A DNA stretch of 64,000 bases. Source: an uncultured Anaerolineae bacterium (GTDB taxonomy: Bacteria > Chloroflexota > Anaerolineae > Aggregatilineales > Phototrophicaceae). A model generated the notes under the pieces. It ran no database searches, was not told the DNA's origin, and was given only the letters and a program-made list of their open reading frames with translations. Each line of letters starts with the position of its first letter. Positions within the stretch are counted from its first letter, which is position 1. A program made the translations under genes and the position numbers. The stretch covers positions 124,001-188,000 of the forward strand of contig CAKQCB010000004.1 of NCBI GenBank assembly GCA_934216615.1, written 5' to 3'. Below, in pieces: positions 18,651 through 27,647 of this stretch.

Positions 18651-18775
18651 ATGTAAAATTATCAAAATCAAAACAAAGTTCTTTCCACCCATGAACGTAG
18701 TTGTTTGTTTTATTGCATTCAATAAAAAACACCCTATCCCTTTATTATCAGCCGTTCAGTAAGGCCATCTTTAAT

Positions 18776-19939
18776 ATGTCGAAAGTTCCGATTTTAGTCG
18801 TAGAAGACGACGCGAATTTATTGCAAGGCATTCGTTCAGTTCTTGAACTGGATAATTACTATGTGATCACTGCTGAAAATGGCAAGCAGGCCTTGAATAT
18901 CCTCAAAAATAGTTTGATCCGTCCGGAACTCATCGTTTCCGACATCATGATGCCTCAAATGGATGGCATCCAACTTTTACGTGAAGTACGGAATGAGTCG
19001 GAATGGGTCAATATCCCTTTTATTTTCTTGACGGCGCGCACTGATAAAAGCGATATTCAAAAAGGCAAACAACTGGGCGGTGATGATTACATCACCAAAC
19101 CGTTTGAAGCCGATGATCTGTTGATTGCGATTCGCGCCCGTTTAGACCGTCTTAAAGCGCTTGAAGCCTCACGTCAGCGCGAAATTGGCGACTTAAAACG
19201 GCGCATCTTGATGATTCTGAACCATGAATTTCGCACGCCCCTGACGTTTGTGGTGGCGTATGCAGACCTGTTGAATGAAAGCAATATCCCCAACTTGCCC
19301 CCCGAAGAACTGATGGAATTTCTGCAAGGGGTGAATTTAGGCGCAGTACGTTTACGGCGTTTGGTCGAAAACTTCATCCAGCTCGTGGAAATGGAAATTG
19401 GCGATGCACAGAAGAATTATCTGATGCGTCGCGGGGTGATGTATGAGTATGAACACCTGATCGGACAGGCGATACATACCCTCCACAATGAACACGGCAA
19501 CCGTACCGTGAAGGTCGATATTGAGGAAAACCTGCCGACGTTAGTCGCAGACCGCGTTTATATTCAAAATGCGCTGGTTCAACTTTTGGACAACGCCTTT
19601 AAGTTTTCCCCGCCCGACAGCATCATTGAAGCGGGCATCAAAACACAAGATGAGAATATCGTCTTTTGGGTGAAAGATCACGGACGCGGGATCGATACAG
19701 GCGAACACAGCAATATCTGGGATCCGTTCTATCAGATCAAGCGCGAAGTCCATGAAGATCAAGGCACAGGCGCGGGCCTCGCCATCGTTCGAGGTGTGGC
19801 TCAACTGCACAGAGGCTATGTCGATGTCAAAAGCAAGCTCGGTGAAGGAAGTATGTTCAGCATTGTGATTCCCCTGCGAGAAGGTATGAGTACCACCGAC
19901 GAACTTAGCGAACTCACGCAAGAACCCCACTCTACATAA
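18776..19939 (+). CDS. Receiver-histidine kinase hybrid, cytoplasmic
   Basis: 387 residues, no membrane segment. REC at 1-125 has the acidic pair in VVEDD, phospho-acceptor Asp56 (IVSDIMMPQMDG), Thr in FLTAR and Lys in YITKPF. A short coiled linker leads to a HisKA domain (MILNHEFRTPLTFVVAYADLL) and an HATPase_c domain with N-box LLDNAFKF, G1 VKDHGRGID and G2 GTGAGLAIVRG. By family it receives a phosphate on REC, which then tunes kinase output; the partner is unknown. The layout matches the protein at 51446-52717. ATG 18776 starts at the REC domain; the frame is open further upstream but that part is AT-rich and lacks family sequence. hom lies just upstream behind a terminator. Confidence 0.9.
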   Translation: MSKVPILVVEDDANLLQGIRSVLELDNYYVITAENGKQALNILKNSLIRPELIVSDIMMPQMDGIQLLREVRNESEWVNIPFIFLTARTDKSDIQKGKQLGGDDYITKPFEADDLLIAIRARLDRLKALEASRQREIGDLKRRILMILNHEFRTPLTFVVAYADLLNESNIPNLPPEELMEFLQGVNLGAVRLRRLVENFIQLVEMEIGDAQKNYLMRRGVMYEYEHLIGQAIHTLHNEHGNRTVKVDIEENLPTLVADRVYIQNALVQLLDNAFKFSPPDSIIEAGIKTQDENIVFWVKDHGRGIDTGEHSNIWDPFYQIKREVHEDQGTGAGLAIVRGVAQLHRGYVDVKSKLGEGSMFSIVIPLREGMSTTDELSELTQEPHST

Positions 19940-19943
19940 AATG

Positions 19944-19990
19944 TCCCCACCGCTTTCGCAAACAAGATGTGAAAAGCAGGTGGGGATTTT
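19944..19990. terminator. Bidirectional terminator between the kinase and surE
   Basis: TCCCCACC (19944-19951) pairs with GGTGGGGA (19979-19986), with an inner GCTTTC/GAAAAGC stem, then TTTT. It lies between convergent genes. Confidence 0.8.
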
Positions 19991-20006
19991 AGATCAGCTA
20001 CGAACG

Positions 20007-20759
20007 CTACAGTTCAATATTCCATGCGACTAAGTCGGCCACAAAACGATGCGCGGTCATATCCAGATGGATCGGCGTGATGCTGACATAACCCTGATGC
20101 ACCGCCCACAAATCTGTGCCTTCTTCTTCAAACTGTCCTGTTGGCGCAGGGCCGATGATGCGACATACATCCTCGATTCGTTCTAACTGGTCGCGGTAGA
20201 TGCGCAAGCCTTGACGTGTGAAGCGTAGACCCTTCACACGTTCCCGTTGCGGAACATTCACATTGAGGATGGTGTAGGGGGGAAGTCCTTTGATCAACAC
20301 ATGCTTTGCCACTTCCACCGCGACCCGCGCCGCTTCTTGATAAGATTCGACCGTGTTGGCTTCCGTGTCATCCAGCGATACGGCGATAGCAGGTGCACCG
20401 TGAATCACCGATTCCAGCGCGGCGGTGACCGTCCCGCTGTAGGTAATATCCTGCCCCATGTTTGAGCCTCGGTTAATGCCCGACACGACAATGTGCGGAG
20501 GCCACGCGGCGATCCCTAAAGCGGCGAGGGCGATACAATCGGCAGGGGAACCATAGATCGCCGTTGCCTCTGTGCCATCCGCCAAGATGGGATGTTCCAC
20601 TTTCATATCTTGAAAGAGCGTCTTTTTATGTCCGCTCGCGCTTTGGTTCGTACCCGGAGCAATAATTTCAACTTCGCCGATGGTGCGTAAAGCGGTCGCT
20701 AAAGCCAAAATTCCCGGTGCATTTACACCGTCATCATTGGTTACGATGATTTTCGTCAT
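20007..20759 (-). CDS. surE: 5'/3'-nucleotidase SurE
   Basis: 250 residues, a normal length. A metal-dependent phosphatase of nucleoside monophosphates in the cytoplasm, linked to stationary-phase survival by family knowledge. It has the N-terminal metal-binding TNDDG (7-11; Asp9 and Asp10), GTNQSASGHKKTLF, GSPADCIALAAL, VVSGINRGSNMG with the metal-ligand Asn, and YSGTVTAALES. NVNVP near 165 is the fourth conserved block. Start ATG 20759. No operon partner; convergent with the kinase gene. Confidence 0.96.
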   Translation of the reverse strand: MTKIIVTNDDGVNAPGILALATALRTIGEVEIIAPGTNQSASGHKKTLFQDMKVEHPILADGTEATAIYGSPADCIALAALGIAAWPPHIVVSGINRGSNMGQDITYSGTVTAALESVIHGAPAIAVSLDDTEANTVESYQEAARVAVEVAKHVLIKGLPPYTILNVNVPQRERVKGLRFTRQGLRIYRDQLERIEDVCRIIGPAPTGQFEEEGTDLWAVHQGYVSITPIHLDMTAHRFVADLVAWNIEL

Positions 20760-21059
20760 AGTCGTGACGAACTCCTTTTATGTGTGCGGTGTTTTAACCA
20801 GAAGATAACACCCTCTTTGTATGGTTCGCTTTAAACTAACGTCAGTTATACAAGGGTTGAAGTCGGATTTTTGGTCACAACCAGTCTTGTGTGACTGCGA
20901 GAAAATAGTATACAGTACAAGCATCATGAAAAGTGAGCACCAGCTTGCGTTACACGAAGAAAGTGGATGTGCTGGCAAATGTCCAGTAGTATGATTGAAA
21001 CAGTCACCATCTGGAATTTCGGGCCTTATGGTCGGCGGACTATAAGGGGAGGTTGAGCC
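20760..21059. other. Divergent intergenic region
   Basis: 300 bases between surE (minus) and the ParB-like gene (plus). A weak plus-strand promoter candidate is TTGTGT (20887-20892), 16 bases, TATACA (20909-20914). I see no RNA gene or repeat. Confidence 0.4.
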
Positions 21060-22088
21060 ATGCCAGATGAAATTGAAAAAAGAGATTTTCTCGAAGGGAT
21101 CAATGCCTACCGAGATGCGCGTTCACAAGCATTTTGGGATGAAATCTTTTCGTTGATTCGCGGGAAGCCCGCCGAGCTATTGAGCTTTGAAGATGTGCGC
21201 ACTCGGTTGCGCTTACGCGAAGAAGATTATAAAGGCTTACAAGATGTCCCCATCGCCCAAATTGTGGGTAGTGTCGGGCGTTATCATGAGTTCACCAGTC
21301 GCTTTTTGCCGAAAAAAACTGTTCAGCAAGACCGCTGGAGTCGGGTCTATGCGCAAGCGAACGGCTCGATTGGCCTACCGCCGATTGAGTTGTACAAGAT
21401 AGGCGATGTGTATTTTGTACGCGACGGCAATCATCGGGTGTCGGTAGCGCGCCAACTGGGGGCAAAATTCATCCAAGCGCATGTGACCGAGTTGCCCACA
21501 TCAATTTCCCTTCGCCCCAACATGACCGAAGAAGAATTAGACGCGGCGGCGTCTTATGCTATTTTCTTAGATGTGACCAATTTGGGGCATACCCGTCCGC
21601 ATCATCAGCCGATTTTGTTGAGCGAACCTTCACGCTATGATGACTTGCTCGGACATATTAACCTCCACGTAGCAGTGTTGAGCATTGAGCGCGACAAGCC
21701 GATTTCTTTAGAACAAGCCGCCGCTCACTGGTATGACAATGTATATCGTCCGGCGCTCACCTTGATTCGTAAGTATCATATTTTAGATTACAGTGGCAAA
21801 CGCACTGAGGCCGATTTGTACCTGTGGATGGTCGAACATTTACGCGAAATCCGCGCGGATTTAGACGGCAACACGGGCGCGAAAAGTTTTAGTGATGCGC
21901 TGGTGGATTATCTCGCAGAAAAACGTATCGCCATCCCCAAAGACCTCCTGACGGAATCGACCGAAACAGTAGAGATTGCGGCGGTCGATGCCGAACGGAT
22001 GCTCCATGAAGCCCAAGCCCTGCGCGAGAAACATCAAAGAAAATCAGGGGATGGGTCATCAGAACCCCGCCCGATTGATCCGAATTAA
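21060..22088 (+). CDS. ParB/sulfiredoxin-like domain protein, DUF4032-like C-terminus
   Basis: 342 residues. The middle (about 95-150) has PPIELYKIGDVYFVRDGNHRVSVARQLGAKFI, the pattern of ParB/sulfiredoxin-fold nucleotide-binding domains (G-[NH]-H-R-[VI]...A). Downstream, SRYDDLLGHINLHVAVLSIERDKPISLEQAAAHWYDNVYRPALTLI resembles DUF4032-type regions. The N-terminus is helical and acidic, and the last 60 residues look like a coiled coil and charged tail. No membrane segment. It may bind nucleotide or regulate transcription, but this is inference from fold only, with no partner par genes nearby. GGGAGGTT precedes the ATG at 21060, a good ribosome binding site. Confidence 0.65.
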   Translation: MPDEIEKRDFLEGINAYRDARSQAFWDEIFSLIRGKPAELLSFEDVRTRLRLREEDYKGLQDVPIAQIVGSVGRYHEFTSRFLPKKTVQQDRWSRVYAQANGSIGLPPIELYKIGDVYFVRDGNHRVSVARQLGAKFIQAHVTELPTSISLRPNMTEEELDAAASYAIFLDVTNLGHTRPHHQPILLSEPSRYDDLLGHINLHVAVLSIERDKPISLEQAAAHWYDNVYRPALTLIRKYHILDYSGKRTEADLYLWMVEHLREIRADLDGNTGAKSFSDALVDYLAEKRIAIPKDLLTESTETVEIAAVDAERMLHEAQALREKHQRKSGDGSSEPRPIDPN

Positions 22089-22094
22089 ATAGCG

Positions 22095-22161
22095 TCACCT
22101 GCTGCGCATCTGCGCAGCCATCCTCTCTATGGAGAGGGCACGACTCCGTCGGGGTGAGGTG
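22095..22161. repeat. Short copy of the modular palindromic repeat
   Basis: Begins CACCTGCTGCGC and ends GGGGTGAGGTG, containing a degenerate TCCTCTC/GAGAGGG hairpin and CGACTCCGTCGGGG. The interior found in longer copies is missing. It is joined to the next copy by a linker (TTTTTAACAACGGATAAAGGG) also present between the copies at 41530-41548. Confidence 0.75.
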
Positions 22162-22182
22162 TTTTTAACAACGGATAAAGGG

Positions 22183-22425
22183 CACCTCACCTGCTGCGCT
22201 TCGCTTAGCCGTCCTCTCCATGGTGAGAGGACAAAGAACAAAATAAGACAAACCTGTAGGGGCAAGTCACCGACTTGCCCACCCCATTTCTGAATCTTAT
22301 CCATTCGTTGGTAGCCAGAAACAAAACGGACAGGACATGCCCTGCCCCTACAGTGTTGCGAGACGTGCGTTCCCCGCCCTCTCCCCACGGAGAGGGCACG
22401 ATAGCGTTGCTATCGGGGTGAGGTG
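22183..22425. repeat. Full-length modular palindromic repeat, MITE/REP-like
   Basis: 243 bases with 9-base terminal inverted repeats (CACCTCACC ... GGTGAGGTG). Inside are hairpins GTCCTCTCC/GAGAGGAC, GGCAAGTC-acc-GACTTGCC, CCCTCTCC/GGAGAGGG and GATAGC/GCTATC. It aligns along nearly its whole length with 41298-41529. There is no transposase gene, so any movement would need an enzyme encoded elsewhere. Confidence 0.85.
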
Positions 22426-22453
22426 CGCGCGCCTCGGCATCTGAGACGTATAC

Positions 22454-22990
22454 CTACTTCTTTAGCCGCTCAAAAAACTTACTGCGGAATTTTGCAACTT
22501 TCGGCGCAATCACAACCGCGCAGTATCCTTGATTCGGATGGTTTGCATAGTATTCTTGATGGTAATCCTCGGCGGGGTAGAAAGGTGCTTCCGCCGTCAC
22601 TTCGGTGACAATCGGGTTATCCCACACTTTATTGCTCTCAAACTCGGCAATCTTCTGTTCTGCCACCGCTTTTTGTTCGGGGGAATGATAGAACACGGCA
22701 CTGCGATATTGCGTGCCGATGTCATTACCTTGACGGTTCAGCGTGGTGGGATCATGCACGGTGAAGAACACGTCCAACAACTCACCGAACGAAACGTCTT
22801 CAGGGTTATAACGCACCTGAATCACTTCGGCATGTCCCGTATTTCCTGTACAGACTTCTTCATAGCTGGGGTTGACCTTATGCCCCCCCATGTACCCTGA
22901 AACGACATCTTCGACGCCTTTCAGGTCGTCGAATACGGCTTCAGTACACCAAAAACAGCCACCGCCTAATGTTGCGATTTCGGTCGCCAT
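22454..22990 (-). CDS. msrA: Peptide-methionine (S)-S-oxide reductase
   Basis: 178 residues. It repairs oxidised methionine S-epimers in proteins. The catalytic GGCFWCTEAVF motif is at 8-18; GYMGG, HAEVIQVRYNP, FFTVHDPTTLNRQGNDIGTQYRS and the C-terminal AEDYHQEYYANHPNQGYC with a likely resolving Cys all match MsrA. No fused MsrB domain. ATG 22990 is six bases after GAGG; upstream TTG/ATG codons (23002, 22996) overlap that site. It begins 27 bases after the histidine kinase stop on the same strand, so RR-HK-msrA may be one operon. Confidence 0.96.
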   Translation of the reverse strand: MATEIATLGGGCFWCTEAVFDDLKGVEDVVSGYMGGHKVNPSYEEVCTGNTGHAEVIQVRYNPEDVSFGELLDVFFTVHDPTTLNRQGNDIGTQYRSAVFYHSPEQKAVAEQKIAEFESNKVWDNPIVTEVTAEAPFYPAEDYHQEYYANHPNQGYCAVVIAPKVAKFRSKFFERLKK

Positions 22991-23017
22991 AATCATCCTC
23001 AAAATGTGCTTATAAAA

Positions 23018-24526
23018 TTACGGTTTATCAACGGGCTGATGTCGCCACAAACGTGTGAAACGCCCCTGCCGTTGATAGGGTGATACATATGTATTCGATG
23101 TGTTATTCAGCGGAATACTTACGCGAAAAGTAGAACCTTCCCCAAGACGGCTTTCGACAAAAATCTTCCCACTGTGCGATTGGGCAATCCACTTGGCGAT
23201 AGAGAGGCCCAACCCGACCCCATCATTGATATTTTCAGCGCGCACCCGTGACGTATCGGCTTGGAAGAAACGATCAAAGATATGTTTTGCGTCTTCACTG
23301 CTGATGCCGATGCCGGTATCAATCACTTCGATGATCGCCCGCCCGTCTTCTTGGCGTGATTGTACCGTGATCGTCCCGCCGTTTCGGGTGAACTTGATGG
23401 CGTTACTCACCAAGTTCAATAAGAGCTGTTTCATTCGGTCATAATCCCCTATGATTTCGATGTCGGGGTTATTCCCTAAAATGAACGTGAGTTCGCGACT
23501 ATGAACCAAGACTTCAGACTCGCGACGGACTTCGTTCAACAGTGTGTTCAGCGAAATGGGTTGAAATTCAAATTGGATGCCCCCATAATCCGCCCGCGCT
23601 AAAACCAGCAAATCGCTCACCATGCGCGACATGCGTTTAGTTTCGGCATCAATCGCTTCGAGAGATTCGGGGTCCATGCCGTAGCGATGGATCAATTCCA
23701 AATTCCCCTGAATCGCCGTGAGGGGGGTTCTTAATTCATGGGATACGTCCGCCACGAAACGCTGTTGTACGCGGAACAAATCTTGCAGACGCTCCATCAT
23801 CTGGTTAAATACGGACGTGAGCCGTCCTAACTCATCCATTGGGCCTGTCCACGCCAAACGGGTCGTGAGGTCATCTGCCGCCGCAATTTGACTGGCTGCA
23901 TGGGTGATATTATTGATCGGCTTCAAGGCGCGGTTGGAGAGGTTGAAGCCCAAGAGCATCGAGATGATTAAGGCCACCGCCATACTGCCGATCAAGATCA
24001 ACACCAATTTGTCGAGCGACTCGTTCACCGTTTCGAGCGAAGTTCCTGTTTGAATGACGATACGGTTCCCCCAAACATCAATGGATTGGGTCAACACGCG
24101 CCATTCTGAAACGGTCAAGTTGGAATTGGTGTAATTCAACGCTCGTTGATTCGGCATCAAGGGCAAGGTAGCCGAAGTCGCCAACGCTTGAGGGTCAAGC
24201 GGACTGCGATAGCCACGAATGTTCGAGGAACTTCCCGCGAGTTGGGGTTCACTGCCACTCATATTCCAGACCTGAACCACCACCCCCGAAGCGCGAAGCA
24301 CATCTAATTCGGGAATTTGCACCAAGATACTACGCGGACTGCCGAACTCGGCAATCGGCGAAGCATAGCTGTTGCTCCAAACTTGATCAACAGTTTCATT
24401 TAAGGCGGTATCGATGCTATTAAATAGCAAAAAACTTGTAACGCCATACATTGCCACTGCAAAAATGACAATAATGATCATTACAAGACCCGAATACCAA
24501 AGTGTGAGCTTACGGCGAATAGTCAT
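23018..24526 (-). CDS. Membrane sensor histidine kinase (HAMP)
   Basis: 502 residues. TM1 is at about 10-33 and TM2 at about 172-195, with a 140-residue outer sensor part of no recognised family. HAMP follows at about 195-248. HisKA has RFVADVSHELRTPLTAIQGNLELI with the phospho-accepting His. HATPase_c has LLNLVSNAIKF (N), IEVIDTGIGIS (G1), FDRFFQAD (F) and GVGLGLSIAKWI (G2). By family it phosphorylates the OmpR-type regulator encoded immediately upstream (62-base gap). msrA follows. The signal sensed is unknown; the msrA link hints at oxidative or envelope stress. Confidence 0.95.
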   Translation of the reverse strand: MTIRRKLTLWYSGLVMIIIVIFAVAMYGVTSFLLFNSIDTALNETVDQVWSNSYASPIAEFGSPRSILVQIPELDVLRASGVVVQVWNMSGSEPQLAGSSSNIRGYRSPLDPQALATSATLPLMPNQRALNYTNSNLTVSEWRVLTQSIDVWGNRIVIQTGTSLETVNESLDKLVLILIGSMAVALIISMLLGFNLSNRALKPINNITHAASQIAAADDLTTRLAWTGPMDELGRLTSVFNQMMERLQDLFRVQQRFVADVSHELRTPLTAIQGNLELIHRYGMDPESLEAIDAETKRMSRMVSDLLVLARADYGGIQFEFQPISLNTLLNEVRRESEVLVHSRELTFILGNNPDIEIIGDYDRMKQLLLNLVSNAIKFTRNGGTITVQSRQEDGRAIIEVIDTGIGISSEDAKHIFDRFFQADTSRVRAENINDGVGLGLSIAKWIAQSHSGKIFVESRLGEGSTFRVSIPLNNTSNTYVSPYQRQGRFTRLWRHQPVDKP

Positions 24527-24588
24527 GGGTTTAGCTTTTTATAACAGCGCTGTGGGCTTTTATTTGAACCTCACAGCGCTCCGTCATC

Positions 24589-25278
24589 TTATTCTTCTTC
24601 CCGAAGAACGTAACCTACTCCACGCACGGTATGAACCAAGCGTGTTTCCTCATCTTGCTCAGTCTTTTGACGTAAGTAACGAACGTACACTTCGATGATG
24701 TTACTTTCGCCTCCAAAATCGTAGCCCCAAACGCGGTCAAAGATCACATCACGGGTGAGGACTTGACGTGGATTGCGCATAAACAGCTCAAGCAGTTCGT
24801 ATTCTTTTGCGGTGAGGTCGATGGCACGTTCATCACGATAGGCGCGGTGAGTGCCTGTATCGAGTTTTAAGTCACCAAATGTCAAAATTTCTGGGCGTGA
24901 GTTCGGTGTAGAACGGCGGAACAACGCTCGAACGCGCGCTGTCAGTTCGTCAATTTGGAACGGTTTGACCAGATAATCATCTGCGCCTGCGTCTAACCCT
25001 TGCACACGGTCTTTAATATCATCTTTGGCGGTGAGCATCAAAATCGGCACATCACCCGCTGCCCGTAACCGTTTACAGACTTCGAGACCATCAAGACCCG
25101 GAAGCATCCAGTCGAGGACAACCAAGTCCGGTGGGTTATCGCGAGCGAGACCTAACCCTGTTTGGCCGTCCCGCGCAACATTGACGCGATACCCTTCATA
25201 AATCAAGGCACGTTCTACAAATTGTGCAATGCGAGCTTCATCTTCAATGACTAAAACACGTTCACCTGACATAACCAT
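24589..25278 (-). CDS. OmpR/PhoB-family response regulator
   Basis: 229 residues. The receiver has the acidic pair in VIEDEAR, phospho-Asp56 ([12 protein letters not shown]), LTAKDD and YLVKPF. The C-terminal winged-helix DNA-binding domain (about 130-228) has [51 protein letters not shown] and ends [13 protein letters not shown], the standard OmpR signature. It is the partner of the downstream HK. ATG 25278 and ATG 25272 are both possible starts; GGAT lies just before the first. It is first in the RR-HK-msrA series. Confidence 0.96.
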   Translation of the reverse strand: MVMSGERVLVIEDEARIAQFVERALIYEGYRVNVARDGQTGLGLARDNPPDLVVLDWMLPGLDGLEVCKRLRAAGDVPILMLTAKDDIKDRVQGLDAGADDYLVKPFQIDELTARVRALFRRSTPNSRPEILTFGDLKLDTGTHRAYRDERAIDLTAKEYELLELFMRNPRQVLTRDVIFDRVWGYDFGGESNIIEVYVRYLRQKTEQDEETRLVHTVRGVGYVLREEE

Positions 25279-25355
25279 TTAATCCAATGATGAGTATGTA
25301 GATTCGTTTAATAGGCATATATTAAAAAATGATTATGAGTTGAGTATTAATATGC

Positions 25356-27455
25356 TCACTGTGTCCACTGAAAACCCCAAAGTGTTTCTGGAAGTGTCAA
25401 AATGAACTGCCCGCCGGTGCGTAAATCGACGATGACTAAAGGCCCTTGATTGATCCCGTCGATGCTCGAGAAGGAAGAATACCCCGCGACAAACAGCGCA
25501 TCCGGCGACAGCCGAGGCGCAATCAACGGTGGGATGGTGATGACATCCGTCTGTTGGATCGCGGTTTCATCCACGACCATTAAGGGGGCATCTGGTACGT
25601 TCGGCTCAGCGACAATCAAGCGCATACGGCCGGGCGTGATCTCTACCGTATCTAACACGTAGGTGTTGGGCGGAATCGGGATGCGGGTGGGCGGGGTTGT
25701 CACCTCTAAGCTGTTGAAGGTATAAAACCCAATCGGCACACTGCTTTCTAAACGCGAATCCATAAACGTGAGGATGTCCCCGTTGCTCAACCAGCGCGAC
25801 GTCAACGCCCGTAAATCATCCGCACTTTCAGGTGAGATTTCTGTGAGAGTTTCTGTTTGGATGTTATAAATCCCAGTAATTACCCCATTTGTGGTGTAGA
25901 TATCGACCAGCAAGCGCTGTCCATCGTGGGAAAACTGAGGACGGCGGTAGACGCGATATTCACTTTCGGAATGGGTGATGTTGCTCAAGACGATTTGCGG
26001 GGCTTGCCCCAACGTCGCGATGTAGATGCCCCCGCCTTGAATCGCTTCATCCGAATACACCACGCGCAGACCATCCCGGCTGATATGCGGGGTCGCTGGC
26101 GCAAAACTATCCAGTTCAGCGACGATGGTCGGCAAACGTGAGGTCGATTGTTGTAACCAGAGCACGCCGTCACTCACATAGATCAGATTGTTGCCCGAAG
26201 CATCAACCGTAAATTCGCTGATCGCCAAAGGCGCATTGGTATATTGGAAGGCGCTCGAACCGTTTGAGGGCAAGCGCCATACCTGCGTATTGTTGTTGAT
26301 ATCCGACGCGAAGAAGAACAGGTTGGCCGACAAATTGATGCCTGTAACGGGTTCGGCGGTAGGGGTCATTTGACCGATGGGTTCGGTCACATCAATGTCT
26401 ATCGTCACTTCGACATCAAACGTGACTTCTGGCGCGGGTGTGGGGATGATCACGATCAGCGGTGGGGTTTCTAAAGCCAACGGCCCCCACGCATACGCCA
26501 CAGCGTTATTGACGGAAAACGGCGCAAAATCCCCCGCAACTGGATCATACAGCGCGAGGACACCGCCTTGAAACGCCATCATCAAGACTCCGCCTTGCGC
26601 CCAACGTAACCCGTTGAGCGAGATCGACGCTTGGCCAACAGTCTCCACTTGTTGCGCCCCGCGTGATAACCGCATCAGCGTGCCGAACCCGTCAAGGATG
26701 GCGGGATCATTTTTAGGACGCGCAAAGAACACCAATTCATCACGATGATTTAAATACGGCAGACGGTATTCGACACTTTCATCTAAGAGGGTGGTTTGTG
26801 CGTTGGCTTGGGCGAGGTTCATCAAGTTCAGCCCGCCTGTTTCGGGCGCAAAGACAATCTCGTTATCGCTGATCCATGCCGTGCCGATGGACGAGGAAAT
26901 CACGCTGGTGAGAGATAACGTCATGCCTTGGCGATGGTATATCCACCAGACGTTATTTTCACCTTCTGCGGCCAGATACGTCCCATCTTGCGACCAATCC
27001 AAACTGAGGATGAGTGAATCATTCAGGTCGATAAATTCTGCACCTGCACCCGTTTCAAAATAGACGCGAATCCCAAATTCTGTGGTATAGGCGAGGACAT
27101 CCCCCGTAGGTGACCATGCGATGGTGTCGCCAAAACCGCGATACGGCGGGATACTCGCCGCCTCATCGCCTACATCGATAGGCAGGGCATCCTCTAAATT
27201 GAGGGTTAAAAGAGAAATTCCGCTTTCAGTGCGGTAGGCTAACCGTTCACCGCTGGCATCCACGCCAAAATCCAAGACATAAATATCCTCTGGCGTGATG
27301 GCTTCTTTGCCCGCCGCATCCAGCCCGTAGCGCTCGATCACCCCTAAGTTTGTCAAGACGTACAACTCTGCGGGTAAAGAAAAATTATCTTGCGCGTAGC
27401 CACCAGTGACCATCCCCATGAGCAGGACGGTGATGCCTAATAAACGTCGGATCAT
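25356..27455 (-). CDS. Secreted TolB/WD40-like beta-propeller protein
   Basis: 699 residues. A signal peptide (MIRRLLGITVLLMGMVTGGYAQ) is cleaved near 21. The rest shows repeated blade-like elements: SWSPTGDVLAYTTE..., LDWSQDGTYLAAEGE..., FTVDASGNNLIYVSDGVLWLQQ, PHISRDGLRVVYSDE, PQFSHDGQRLLVDIY and PRLSPDALFVAGYSS. The (S/D)xDGxxLxY pattern is that of TolB/PD40 propellers. A Thr/Pro linker near 340-370 (PTPAPEVTFDVEVTIDIDVTEP) divides two propeller halves. It probably acts outside the membrane as a binding module. Start ATG 27455. Single gene; TATAAT at 27537-27532 (minus strand) may be its -10. Confidence 0.75.
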   Translation of the reverse strand: MIRRLLGITVLLMGMVTGGYAQDNFSLPAELYVLTNLGVIERYGLDAAGKEAITPEDIYVLDFGVDASGERLAYRTESGISLLTLNLEDALPIDVGDEAASIPPYRGFGDTIAWSPTGDVLAYTTEFGIRVYFETGAGAEFIDLNDSLILSLDWSQDGTYLAAEGENNVWWIYHRQGMTLSLTSVISSSIGTAWISDNEIVFAPETGGLNLMNLAQANAQTTLLDESVEYRLPYLNHRDELVFFARPKNDPAILDGFGTLMRLSRGAQQVETVGQASISLNGLRWAQGGVLMMAFQGGVLALYDPVAGDFAPFSVNNAVAYAWGPLALETPPLIVIIPTPAPEVTFDVEVTIDIDVTEPIGQMTPTAEPVTGINLSANLFFFASDINNNTQVWRLPSNGSSAFQYTNAPLAISEFTVDASGNNLIYVSDGVLWLQQSTSRLPTIVAELDSFAPATPHISRDGLRVVYSDEAIQGGGIYIATLGQAPQIVLSNITHSESEYRVYRRPQFSHDGQRLLVDIYTTNGVITGIYNIQTETLTEISPESADDLRALTSRWLSNGDILTFMDSRLESSVPIGFYTFNSLEVTTPPTRIPIPPNTYVLDTVEITPGRMRLIVAEPNVPDAPLMVVDETAIQQTDVITIPPLIAPRLSPDALFVAGYSSFSSIDGINQGPLVIVDLRTGGQFILTLPETLWGFQWTQ

Positions 27456-27540
27456 GCCTTAGTCCCTTAAAATCAACAGCGTGCGACTGCACGCTTCAAA
27501 TTTTTATATGTTGGAAAGAGAAACCTCTTGGATTATAGCG

Positions 27541-27583
27541 AATTCCCTTTGCTCTGCACGAAAAGCTGACCGCAAAGGGAATT
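27541..27583. terminator. Hairpin after the MTHFR fusion gene
   Basis: A perfect 12-base-pair stem: 27541-27552 with 27572-27583. It lies 65 bases past the stop of the minus-strand gene ending at 27648. On that strand no U-run follows, so it may be a mRNA-end hairpin or part of the next gene's promoter region. Confidence 0.5.
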
Positions 27584-27647
27584 TCCTCTAAGGTATGTTC
27601 TCTCAGTTGATTTGTGGGGTAAAGCGCTGACCTGCCATCTTCAATAC

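Noticed and set aside
22095..22399. Open frames within the palindromic repeats
   Set aside because: They translate hairpin modules and recur at the other repeat copies in several frames; none has a start signal.
22095..22425. Possible CRISPR array because of repeated palindromes
   Set aside because: Copies are long, modular and not regularly spaced, have no unique spacers of constant size and no cas genes nearby.
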